Assembly (NCBI GenBank): GCA_003533975.1
Contig: DQCL01000202.1
Span: 1-5,878 of the forward strand
From: Octadecabacter sp.
GTDB taxonomy: Bacteria > Pseudomonadota > Alphaproteobacteria > Rhodobacterales > Rhodobacteraceae
Direction: 5' to 3'
Length of the DNA stretch: 5,878 bases
In this document: positions 1 through 5,878 of the stretch, piece by piece
Layout of the letters: each line of letters opens with the position of its first letter
Position numbering within the stretch: the stretch's first letter is position 1
Position numbers and translations under genes: made by a program
The notes under the pieces: generated by a model
Told to the model about the DNA's origin: nothing
Databases searched by the model: none
What the model saw: the letters and a program-made list of their open reading frames with translations, nothing else

Positions 1-324
1 TTTATGGTCATGGGGCTCGCATATTGGGCCTACCATGAGAATTACGAAACGCAGGCGTCATTGGGCGAAGTGCGCAGCTTGCACCGCCAGATAGGTGTCG
101 CGCACGAGCGCCTGAATGTTTTGGAAGCAGAATGGGCATACCTGAACCGTCCCGACCGCCTGCGCGACCTAGCGGAGCTTAACTTTGACCGTCTTGGGCT
201 GTTGCCTTTGATGCCTGACGCATTCGGGCGGATCGAACAGGTCGCTTACCCGAACGAGATCGTGTTCGACATTTCCAATTCCATCGAAGTGTCTTCAGAT
301 AATGCACCGGAGGCGACACAGTGA
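1..324 (+). CDS. ftsL: Cell division protein FtsL, 5'-truncated by window edge
   Basis: FtsL is a small bitopic inner-membrane protein of the divisome. In the family it pairs with FtsB (and FtsQ) through a periplasmic coiled coil and helps activate the FtsW-FtsI septal synthase. The reading frame is open from base 1 and gives 107 residues to the TGA at 322-324. The visible start is the end of a hydrophobic membrane helix (VMGLAYWAY, residues 3-11). A likely helical, coiled-coil-type stretch follows (about 17-45), then the well-conserved AEWAYLNRPDRLRDLA (43-58) and NFDRLGLLPL (61-70). ATGs at 4 and 10 lie inside the membrane helix and would leave almost no cytoplasmic end, so the true start is probably about 10-15 codons upstream, outside the window. 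Its last codons contain the ribosome site of ftsI. Identity rests on the alphaproteobacterial signature plus position directly before ftsI; FtsL is otherwise poorly conserved. Confidence 0.9.
   Translation, partial: FMVMGLAYWAYHENYETQASLGEVRSLHRQIGVAHERLNVLEAEWAYLNRPDRLRDLAELNFDRLGLLPLMPDAFGRIEQVAYPNEIVFDISNSIEVSSDNAPEATQ
309..313 (+). promoter_or_regulatory. Ribosome binding site of ftsI
   Basis: GGAGG lies 7 bases before the GTG at 321, a strong Shine-Dalgarno match at good spacing. It supports GTG 321 as the ftsI start although the codon overlaps the ftsL stop (GTGA). The site lies inside ftsL coding sequence, which suits translational coupling. Confidence 0.85.
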
Positions 325-2114
325 TCCGTACGCCGCTTCGCCCGCTTGCCCGAATTCTGAAAGCCCGCGCACAGGGCCAAAACCCAGACGCGATCGAGGC
401 AGAAAATATCCGTCTGCGCCACGAAGAAGACCGTGATCGCGCCCGCAATCGTGCCGAGGGGCGTTTGTTGGTCATGGGAATCGCGTTCTTCTGTGCATTT
501 GGAGTGATCGGCGTGCGTATGGGCACGCTGTCCGGCTCCGTTCCTGAGGAACCCACTGCACAGGCTTCCGGCTCGCCGATCATCGGGCAACGGTCAGATA
601 TCGTTGACAGAAATGGTCGCGTTCTGGCGACAAACCTTGATACGCACAGCCTATATGCGCAAATCCCAGACATGATTGATCCGGCGAAAGCCGCGACTGA
701 TTTGGCCGCGATTTTCCCTGAGCTGGACGCAGAAGAACTGCTGAAAGACTTCACCGGAGAACGCCGTTTCCTTTGGATTCGCCGCGAAATTTCCCCCGAG
801 CAGATGCAAGCTGTGCATGACATTGGCGACCCGGGTCTTTTGTTTGGGCCACGCGAAATGCGCCTATACCCGAACGGATCCGTTGCTGCGCACATTCTTG
901 GTGGTGCTACTTATGGGCGCGAAGGTGTGAGCTCGGCCGAGGTTGTTGGCGTTGCCGGCGTTGAAAGCTATTACGATAATTTCCTGCGTGATCCGGCGAA
1001 TGAAGGCGCTCCGCTGGAGCTGTCTATCGACCTGACCGTGCAAGCCGCCAGCGAGCGTGTTTTGCAGGGCGGGATGATGTTGATGTCCGCCAAAGGTGCA
1101 TCATCCGTTTTGATGGACGTTCATACCGGTGAGATTATCTCGATGGTGTCCTTGCCAGATTTTGATCCGAACGATCGCCCGCGCGTGTTGACCGCGGCGG
1201 ACGGAGCAGGGGATCAATCCGACAGCCCGTTGTTTAATCGCGCGGTGCAGGGCGTCTATGAGCTTGGCTCTGTGTTCAAGATTTTCACGGTGGCGCAAGG
1301 CATGGAGCTTGGCCTGATCAACGCCAACACCATGATCGACACTAGCGGCCCGCTTGAATGGGGTCGTTTCCGTATCCGTGATTTCCACGACTACGGCCCC
1401 GCGTTGAGCGCAGAAGACGTGATTGTGAAATCGTCCAACATCGGAACAGCCCGTATTGCGATGATGATTGGCGGCGAACGCCAGCGTATATTCCTTGGCA
1501 CGTTGGGTCTGCTGGAAGAAACCACAGTTGAAATGGTCGAGGCCCCGACAGGCGACCCGTTGTTGCCTGCTAACTGGTCGGAAATTTCGACGATGACAAT
1601 CTCATATGGGCATGGCTTGTCGTCATCACCGGTCCACCTGGCGACGGCTTATTCCAGCCTTTTGAACGGCGGCTACCGCGTTCAGCCGACGATTATCCGC
1701 CAAGACGGGCCACAATATGGCGAGCGTATCGTAAGCGAGCAGGTTTCAGCGACCTCGCGCACTATGCTGCGTGCCGTTGTTGACCGCGGCACCGCGTCCT
1801 TTGGGGATGTGGTTGGCTATGAGGTTGGCGGTAAGACAGGGACGGCAGATAAACCACGTCCGACGGGTGGTTATTATGACGACCGTACCATCGCTACGTT
1901 TGCTTCCGTATTCCCTGCATCTGATCCGCAATACGTGTTGATCGTCACATTGGATGAACCGTCCATCGAAACCCTTGGTGAAGAACGCCGCACCGCAGGT
2001 TGGACGGCCGTGCCGGTAGCCGCAGAAATGATCCGCCGTGTCGCGCCATTGTTGGGGATGCGACCGGACGTTGAAACCCTGACGCCAACGGGTGTAACAC
2101 TGACTTCAAATTGA
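321..2114 (+). CDS. ftsI: Septal peptidoglycan transpeptidase FtsI (penicillin-binding protein 3, class B PBP)
   Basis: FtsI is the division-specific DD-transpeptidase that cross-links new septal peptidoglycan in the periplasm; it works with the glycosyltransferase FtsW and is a beta-lactam target. The 597-residue product has a charged cytoplasmic N-terminus (1-48), one membrane helix (about 49-67, LLVMGIAFFCAFGVIGVRM), and the class B N-terminal pedestal motif QRSDIVDRNGRVLATNL (90-106). The transpeptidase domain then carries all three active-site motifs: SxxK as S317-V-F-K320 (acylated serine S317), SxN as S371-S-N373, and KTG at 505-507 within VGGKTGTAD. There is no glycosyltransferase domain, as expected for class B. 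The length is close to the family norm (E. coli FtsI is 588 residues). The GTG start overlaps the ftsL TGA by 4 bases and has a strong GGAGG, so translation is probably coupled to ftsL. The cytoplasmic tail before the helix is long and rich in Arg/Glu. A related elongation PBP2 (mrdA) is unlikely given the ftsL-murE context. Confidence 0.97.
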   Translation: MIRTPLRPLARILKARAQGQNPDAIEAENIRLRHEEDRDRARNRAEGRLLVMGIAFFCAFGVIGVRMGTLSGSVPEEPTAQASGSPIIGQRSDIVDRNGRVLATNLDTHSLYAQIPDMIDPAKAATDLAAIFPELDAEELLKDFTGERRFLWIRREISPEQMQAVHDIGDPGLLFGPREMRLYPNGSVAAHILGGATYGREGVSSAEVVGVAGVESYYDNFLRDPANEGAPLELSIDLTVQAASERVLQGGMMLMSAKGASSVLMDVHTGEIISMVSLPDFDPNDRPRVLTAADGAGDQSDSPLFNRAVQGVYELGSVFKIFTVAQGMELGLINANTMIDTSGPLEWGRFRIRDFHDYGPALSAEDVIVKSSNIGTARIAMMIGGERQRIFLGTLGLLEETTVEMVEAPTGDPLLPANWSEISTMTISYGHGLSSSPVHLATAYSSLLNGGYRVQPTIIRQDGPQYGERIVSEQVSATSRTMLRAVVDRGTASFGDVVGYEVGGKTGTADKPRPTGGYYDDRTIATFASVFPASDPQYVLIVTLDEPSIETLGEERRTAGWTAVPVAAEMIRRVAPLLGMRPDVETLTPTGVTLTSN

Positions 2115-2117
2115 TGC

Positions 2118-2143
2118 GGGCGATGCGTGATTGCATCTTGCCC
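2118..2143 (+). other. Hairpin in the ftsI-murE intergenic gap
   Basis: An inverted repeat begins 3 bases after the ftsI stop codon. GGGCGATGC (2118-2126) pairs with GCATC (2133-2137) and GCCC (2140-2143). This makes a 9-bp stem with a 2-base TT bulge at 2138-2139 and a 6-base loop, GTGATT. It ends 5 bases before the murE ribosome site. No T-run follows (the next bases are CAACCAGAGG), so it does not look like an intrinsic terminator. A role in coupling, mRNA processing or stability is inference only. Confidence 0.5.
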
Positions 2144-2148
2144 CAACC

Positions 2149-2153
2149 AGAGG
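2149..2153 (+). promoter_or_regulatory. Ribosome binding site of murE
   Basis: AGAGG lies 6 bases before the ATG at 2160. It decides the murE start: an in-frame GTG at 2127 would add 11 residues (IASCPNQRSD...), but it has no Shine-Dalgarno match at proper distance and sits in the loop of the intergenic hairpin. Confidence 0.75.
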
Positions 2154-2159
2154 TCGGAC

Positions 2160-3653
2160 ATGAGCAGCCAAGCAGCCCAGAAGACATCCACTTTGGCGGG
2201 CCTCGGCTTGCGTGCACAAGGTGGGCAGGAAGCGGTCATTACGGGTTTGAGCGTCGATAGCCGCGACGTTGCTGAGGGGACTTTGTTTTTTGCGCTTCCA
2301 GGCAGCACGGTACATGGCGGTGAATTCATCCAATATGCGCTTCGGATGGGGGCCGCCGCCGTTCTGACAGACGCACAAGGCGCTGAAATTGCTGCAAAAG
2401 AACTTTCCGAAAGTGATGCTGCTCTGGTTATTGCAGAAGACCCGCGCGGCGCATTGGCGCAAACGGCGTCGCTTTGGTTTGGTCCACATCCTGAAACGGT
2501 TATTGCCGTCACTGGCACCAACGGGAAAACATCCGTTTCCACATTCGCACGTCAAATCTGGATTGAGATGGAGCTTGCCGCCGTGAACCTTGGCACCACG
2601 GGTGTTGAGGGGGCATGGACCCATCCGCTGAAGCACACAACGCCCGAACCGATCACGTTGCACCGCACGATGGCACAGGCGACGGCCGAAGGGATTACCC
2701 ATGTCGCGATGGAGGCCTCAAGCCACGGGTTGGATCAACGCCGTCTTGATGGTGTGATTTTGGCGGCGGCTGGTTTCACCAATTTCACGCAAGACCACCT
2801 CGATTACCACGAAACTTTTGAAGCTTATTTTGACGCCAAGATGGGGCTGTTTACGCGCCTTCTTCCTGATGAGGGCGTTGCGGTTATCAACATTGATGAC
2901 CCAAAGGGTCCCGAAGTCGTGGCGCTGGCCGAGGCGCGCGGATTGGAGACCATCACTGTTGGTCGCAGTGCTGACGCACGTTTGCAACTAACAGCACAGC
3001 GTTTTGACGGAACGGGACAAGAAATCCTGTTTGATTGGCAGCGCGGCAGCCATAAGGCACGCTTAAACCTGATTGGTGGGTTTCAAGCGGACAATGTGTT
3101 GCTGGCTGCGGGCTTGGTTATCGCTGCGGGGGGCGACCCTGAAGAAGCCTTTGATACATTGCCGTTCTTAACAACCGTTCGGGGCCGGATGCAGCATGCC
3201 GCTACCCGCAAGAATGGCGGATCGGTTTTTGTCGATTACGCCCACACCCCAGACGCGGTTGCCACGGCCCTTAAGGCGATGCGCCCCCATGTGATGGGCA
3301 AGCTTATCGCGATTGTCGGGGCAGGCGGGGACCGTGATACAACCAAGCGGCCCTTGATGGGGCAGGCGGCTGCGGAAAACGCGGACATTGTCTTTGTTAC
3401 CGATGATAACCCGCGCTCTGAAGACCCTGCTACCATTCGTGCCGCGGTCATGGCGGGTTGCCCTGACGCGATAGAAGTTGGCGACCGCGCCGAAGCGATC
3501 CTGCGCGGCGTAGATACGCTTGGGCCAGGTGATGCGCTGCTGATCGCAGGAAAAGGCCATGAAAGCGGGCAGATCATTGGTGATGATGTGCTGCCGTTTG
3601 ATGATGTTGAACAGGCCAGCGTCGCCGTGGGCGCCCTTGACGGAGATTTGTAA
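2160..3653 (+). CDS. murE: UDP-N-acetylmuramoyl-L-alanyl-D-glutamate--2,6-diaminopimelate ligase (MurE)
   Basis: MurE is a cytoplasmic ATP-dependent amide ligase that adds the third stem-peptide residue to UDP-MurNAc-L-Ala-D-Glu. The 497-residue product has the three-domain Mur ligase layout: N-terminal UDP-binding domain (about 1-110, with LSVDSRDVAEGTLFFALPG at 30-48), central ATPase domain with the P-loop GTNGKTS (119-125), and C-terminal domain from about 335. Visible conserved elements are TTPEP (160-164), EASSHGL (185-191), NFTQDHLDYH (208-217), YFDAK ending at K227 (the lysine carbamylated in MurE), and GKGHE (464-468). The DNPR signature (416-419, in DDNPRSEDP) indicates meso-diaminopimelate rather than lysine as substrate, consistent with a Gram-negative wall. 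The length matches the family (E. coli MurE is 495). The ATG at 2160 is chosen from the AGAGG ribosome site and the usual MurE N-terminal length. A 45-base gap separates it from ftsI; the stop overlaps murF by one base. Confidence 0.97.
   Translation: MSSQAAQKTSTLAGLGLRAQGGQEAVITGLSVDSRDVAEGTLFFALPGSTVHGGEFIQYALRMGAAAVLTDAQGAEIAAKELSESDAALVIAEDPRGALAQTASLWFGPHPETVIAVTGTNGKTSVSTFARQIWIEMELAAVNLGTTGVEGAWTHPLKHTTPEPITLHRTMAQATAEGITHVAMEASSHGLDQRRLDGVILAAAGFTNFTQDHLDYHETFEAYFDAKMGLFTRLLPDEGVAVINIDDPKGPEVVALAEARGLETITVGRSADARLQLTAQRFDGTGQEILFDWQRGSHKARLNLIGGFQADNVLLAAGLVIAAGGDPEEAFDTLPFLTTVRGRMQHAATRKNGGSVFVDYAHTPDAVATALKAMRPHVMGKLIAIVGAGGDRDTTKRPLMGQAAAENADIVFVTDDNPRSEDPATIRAAVMAGCPDAIEVGDRAEAILRGVDTLGPGDALLIAGKGHESGQIIGDDVLPFDDVEQASVAVGALDGDL
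3642..3645 (+). promoter_or_regulatory. Ribosome binding site of murF
   Basis: GGAG (in CGGAGATTTG) lies 7 bases before the ATG at 3653 and within the last murE codons. Together with the TAATG stop-start overlap it points to reinitiation or coupled translation of murF after murE. Confidence 0.8.
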
Positions 3654-5077
3654 TGACGCTTTGGACATCCAGCGACGCGGTCGCCGCGACAGGCGGTACA
3701 TCCGCTGCGAAATGGGCTGCAACAGGCGTGTCCATTGATACGCGCACGATCCAAGAAGGTGACTTGTTCGTTGCACTTAAGGCTGAACGCGACGGTCATG
3801 ATTTTGTAAAAATGGCTTTGGACAAAGGGGCCGCAGCGGCGCTCGTGACGCATCGGCCTGATGGTGTGGAAGACAGTGCACCATTATTGGTTGTCCCTGA
3901 TGTTTTGGCCGCTCTTGAAAAGCTAGGGCAGGCGGCGCGAACCCGCACTAAGGCTAAGGTCCTCGCTATTACGGGGTCCGTGGGGAAAACCTCGGCCAAG
4001 GAAATGGCGCGCACAGTGCTGTCGCGCCAAGGCAAGACCCATGCCGCCGAAGCCAGCTACAACAACCACTGGGGCGTGCCGCTGACATTAGCGCGCATGC
4101 CGCAAGATACCGAATTTGCTGTGATTGAAATTGGCATGTCCAACCCCGGTGAGATCGCGCCACTGTCACGCCTGACGCATCCTGATGTTGCGATGATCAC
4201 AACGGTTGCGGCCGCCCACCTTGAAGCCTTTGACGACATTACAGGCATTGCCCGTGAAAAGGCCTCGATCCTTGATGGGTTGGGTAAAGCCGGTGTCGCC
4301 GTATTGAACGCGGATACCGAAACAAGCGCAGTTTTGCAGAAGTACGCCGCACGCAGCGAGGTCGCACAGGTTTTGTTTGGCCAAATGTCACGGACTTGGA
4401 AGCTAGAGCATGTGGCCCTGTCTGAGGGGCAAACCATGGTTCAAGCGGACACACCCAATGGCCCGCTGATGTTCAAGCTTTCAACCGCAGGTCGCCACTT
4501 CGCGATGAACGGGCTTGGCATTCTGGCGGCTTGCGATGCGATGGGGGCAGACCCTGTGCAAGCGGCGATGGACCTTGGGCTTTGGCAGCCACCCGCCGGA
4601 CGGGGCACGTTGGAAACGGTCACGACGGACCCTGCAAACGTTGGCGAAAGCCTTGCACTGTTGGATGATGCGTTTAACGCCAACCCGACATCCCTAACCG
4701 CGGCGCTTGAAGTGTTGGCGTCCTACACGCCGCGTGACAACGTGGGGCGCGTGGTTAAGGGGCGGCGTGTGGCGATCCTTGGAGACATGTTAGAGCTTGG
4801 CCCAGAAGAAATGTCGATGCACGCCGATGTGGTGCATGACCCCTCTGTTCCTGAACTGCACCTGATTCATTGTGCTGGCCCGCGAATGCGCCATCTTTAC
4901 GATGTACTTCCAGATGCGCAGCGCGGGGAGTGGGCGCAAACAGCGCAAGAACTGGCGGCTCAGGTGTCGCAACTCGTTGATGCGGGCGATGTTGTGCTCG
5001 TAAAGGGCTCAAAAGGCTCAAAAGTCAGCCTTGTCGTTGACGCCATCCGCAAACTGGGGCATCCCGACACGATCTAG
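3653..5077 (+). CDS. murF: UDP-N-acetylmuramoyl-tripeptide--D-alanyl-D-alanine ligase (MurF)
   Basis: MurF catalyses the last cytoplasmic step of precursor synthesis: ATP-dependent addition of the D-Ala-D-Ala dipeptide to UDP-MurNAc-tripeptide, giving the pentapeptide used by MraY. The 474-residue product shows the Mur ligase plan: N-terminal domain with GVSIDTRTIQEGDLFVALK (25-43), P-loop TGSVGKTS (107-114), then SYNNHWGVPLTL (135-146), EIGMSNPGEI (159-168), AAHLEAF (187-193), GRG (316-318), LDDAFNANPTS (337-347), ILGDMLELG (375-383) and VKGSKGSK (450-457). SYNNHWGVP and the NANP motif are typical of MurF and separate it from MurC, MurD and MurE. The NANP box has Phe (DDAFNANP) where many homologues have Tyr. 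The length is a little above E. coli MurF (452). The ATG overlaps the murE TAA by one base, so the two ligases are probably made in a coupled way. The gene ends in three consecutive in-frame stops. Confidence 0.97.
   Translation: MTLWTSSDAVAATGGTSAAKWAATGVSIDTRTIQEGDLFVALKAERDGHDFVKMALDKGAAAALVTHRPDGVEDSAPLLVVPDVLAALEKLGQAARTRTKAKVLAITGSVGKTSAKEMARTVLSRQGKTHAAEASYNNHWGVPLTLARMPQDTEFAVIEIGMSNPGEIAPLSRLTHPDVAMITTVAAAHLEAFDDITGIAREKASILDGLGKAGVAVLNADTETSAVLQKYAARSEVAQVLFGQMSRTWKLEHVALSEGQTMVQADTPNGPLMFKLSTAGRHFAMNGLGILAACDAMGADPVQAAMDLGLWQPPAGRGTLETVTTDPANVGESLALLDDAFNANPTSLTAALEVLASYTPRDNVGRVVKGRRVAILGDMLELGPEEMSMHADVVHDPSVPELHLIHCAGPRMRHLYDVLPDAQRGEWAQTAQELAAQVSQLVDAGDVVLVKGSKGSKVSLVVDAIRKLGHPDTI
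5006..5023 (+). repeat. Tandem 9-base repeat within murF 3' end
   Basis: GGCTCAAAA occurs twice in direct tandem (5006-5014 and 5015-5023) and encodes the doubled Gly-Ser-Lys of the VKGSKGSK segment. It is a short in-frame coding repeat in a conserved MurF region; the copies are identical at nucleotide level. Confidence 0.7.
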
Positions 5078-5083
5078 TGATAA
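5075..5083 (+). other. Triple tandem in-frame stop codons ending murF
   Basis: The murF frame ends TAG-TGA-TAA, three consecutive stops using all three stop codons. Readthrough of the first TAG would be caught at once. The cluster occupies the start of the murF-mraY gap. Confidence 0.9.
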
Positions 5084-5089
5084 CGCGAT

Positions 5090-5093
5090 AGGG
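5090..5093 (+). promoter_or_regulatory. Weak candidate ribosome binding site of mraY
   Basis: AGGG lies 9 bases before the ATG at 5103. It is the only purine-rich match in the 25-base gap and is weaker and further from its start than the sites of ftsI, murE and murF. No alternative start with a better site was seen, and the N-terminal protein sequence supports this ATG. Confidence 0.45.
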
Positions 5094-5102
5094 TTTACGT
5101 AT

Positions 5103-5878
5103 ATGTTGTATTGGCTCACGGCACTTTCTGACGGTGGAGACTTTTTCAACCTCTTTCGCTACATCACGTTCCGTGCGGGTGGCGCATTTCTGACGGCATT
5201 GGTTTTTGGATTTGTATTTGGCCCGAGCCTCATTCGCGTTCTGCGAAAGCGTCAGGGCAAAGGCCAACCGATCCGGGATGACGGCCCAGAAAGCCATCTT
5301 GCCAAAGCGGGAACTCCGACAATGGGTGGCTTGTTGATTGTTGGCGCATTGCTGACGTCGACACTTCTTTGGGCGCGTTTGGATAACCCGTTCATTTGGA
5401 TGGTTTTGTTCGTGACAATGTCGTTCGCTTTGATCGGATTTGCCGATGACTACGCAAAAGTGTCCAAGCAAAACACTGCAGGTGTTTCAGGTAAACTTCG
5501 CCTTGCGCTTGGCTTTCTCATCGCGGGTGTTGCGGCTTATTGGGCCGCGCAATACCACCCTGTTGAGCTGGCAAACAAACTGGCGTTGCCAGTTTTCAAG
5601 GACGTGCTGATTAACCTTAGCGTTCTGTTTATTCCCTTCGCGATGATTGTCATCGTGGGGGCTGCGAACGCAGTAAACATGACCGACGGCCTGGATGGCC
5701 TCGCGATTATGCCCGTTATGATCGCTTCGGGTGCCTTTGCAATCATCGCCTATTTCGTTGGTCGCACAGATTTCACGACCGAACTGGGCCTTCACTACGT
5801 CCCCGGAACCGGTGAACTTGCTATTTTCGCCGCAGGCATCATTGGCGGTGGATTGGGTTTCTTGTGGTACAACGCCCC
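5103..5878 (+). CDS. mraY: Phospho-N-acetylmuramoyl-pentapeptide-transferase (MraY), 3'-truncated by window edge
   Basis: MraY is a polytopic inner-membrane enzyme that transfers phospho-MurNAc-pentapeptide from UDP to undecaprenyl phosphate, making lipid I; it needs Mg2+. The frame is open from ATG 5103 to the window end: 258 full codons, about 70% of the usual 360 or so residues. It begins MLYWLTALSDGGDFFNLFRY, a typical MraY N-terminus. Visible motifs are GKGQPIRDDGPESH (52-65), KAGTPTMGG (68-76), FADDYAK with the Asp pair D115-D116 (113-119), and NMTDGLDGLA (192-201) with D195 and D198. Hydrophobic stretches at about 26-46, 74-92, 97-114, 132-149, 168-190, 200-219 and 239-256 fit membrane helices. 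The final visible GLGFLWYNAP is the start of the next conserved block; the later MGDxGS and histidine-rich motifs lie outside the window. There is no frameshift within the visible part. It follows murF by 25 bases, in the standard dcw order. Confidence 0.96.
   Translation, partial: MLYWLTALSDGGDFFNLFRYITFRAGGAFLTALVFGFVFGPSLIRVLRKRQGKGQPIRDDGPESHLAKAGTPTMGGLLIVGALLTSTLLWARLDNPFIWMVLFVTMSFALIGFADDYAKVSKQNTAGVSGKLRLALGFLIAGVAAYWAAQYHPVELANKLALPVFKDVLINLSVLFIPFAMIVIVGAANAVNMTDGLDGLAIMPVMIASGAFAIIAYFVGRTDFTTELGLHYVPGTGELAIFAAGIIGGGLGFLWYNA

Noticed and set aside
179..895. 238-codon open frame on the minus strand across ftsL and ftsI
   Set aside because: It lies opposite two recognised genes, has a low-complexity Arg/Ser-rich translation, and matches no family I know. 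It is the usual antisense shadow of a GC-rich coding region.
2118..2143. Intrinsic terminator after ftsI
   Set aside because: The stem is present but no T-run follows it, and the downstream genes belong to the same conserved cluster and probably the same transcript.
2127..2159. GTG at 2127 as the murE start, adding 11 residues
   Set aside because: There is no ribosome site at suitable distance, it lies in the hairpin loop, and the ATG at 2160 has AGAGG at 6 bases and gives the expected N-terminal length.
1874..2702. Overlapping minus-strand open frames across the ftsI-murE junction (1874-2542 and 2106-2702)
   Set aside because: They overlap each other and the conserved ends of ftsI and murE, and their translations are rich in Cys, Arg and Ser with no recognisable domain.
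3168..3853. Minus-strand open frames over the murE-murF junction
   Set aside because: Two frames overlap each other and well-supported coding sequence on the other strand; no start signal or family resemblance was seen.
5025..5795. Minus-strand open frames opposite mraY (5025-5471 and 5487-5795)
   Set aside because: The + strand here clearly encodes MraY with its conserved motifs in order, so the antisense frames are shadows.
1..5878. A novel accessory system, mobile element or CRISPR array
   Set aside because: The window is filled by five core dcw genes in standard order; no transposase, integrase, tRNA, spaced direct repeats or foreign-looking segment was seen.

Overview
The window is a contiguous piece of a dcw (division and cell wall) cluster from an alphaproteobacterium, most likely a member of the Rhodobacterales (Roseobacter-like). 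That placement rests on the gene order, the moderately high GC, and protein signatures such as the FtsL segment AEWAYLNRPDRLR and the MraY N-terminus MLYWLTALSDGG. It is recognition from memory, not a database result.

Layout, all on the + strand: the 3' part of ftsL (1-324, start codon cut off by the window edge), complete ftsI (321-2114), complete murE (2160-3653), complete murF (3653-5077), and the 5' part of mraY (5103-5878, running off the right edge). Coding density is close to total. The junctions are a 4-base GTGA overlap (ftsL/ftsI), a 45-base gap holding a hairpin (ftsI/murE), a 1-base TAATG overlap (murE/murF) and a 25-base gap that begins with extra in-frame stops (murF/mraY). No rho-independent terminator or convincing internal promoter is visible, so the genes are probably one transcript that starts upstream of the window.

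The genes act together in septal wall synthesis. MurE adds meso-diaminopimelate to UDP-MurNAc-dipeptide. MurF adds D-Ala-D-Ala to give UDP-MurNAc-pentapeptide. MraY moves phospho-MurNAc-pentapeptide onto undecaprenyl phosphate to form lipid I. FtsI cross-links the finished polymer at the septum, and FtsL belongs to the divisome subcomplex that activates it.

I see no undescribed system here. The catalytic motifs I looked for are intact in the complete genes. The points that merit a second look are small: the hairpin between ftsI and murE, the triple tandem stop after murF together with a weak mraY ribosome site, and the coupled junctions.
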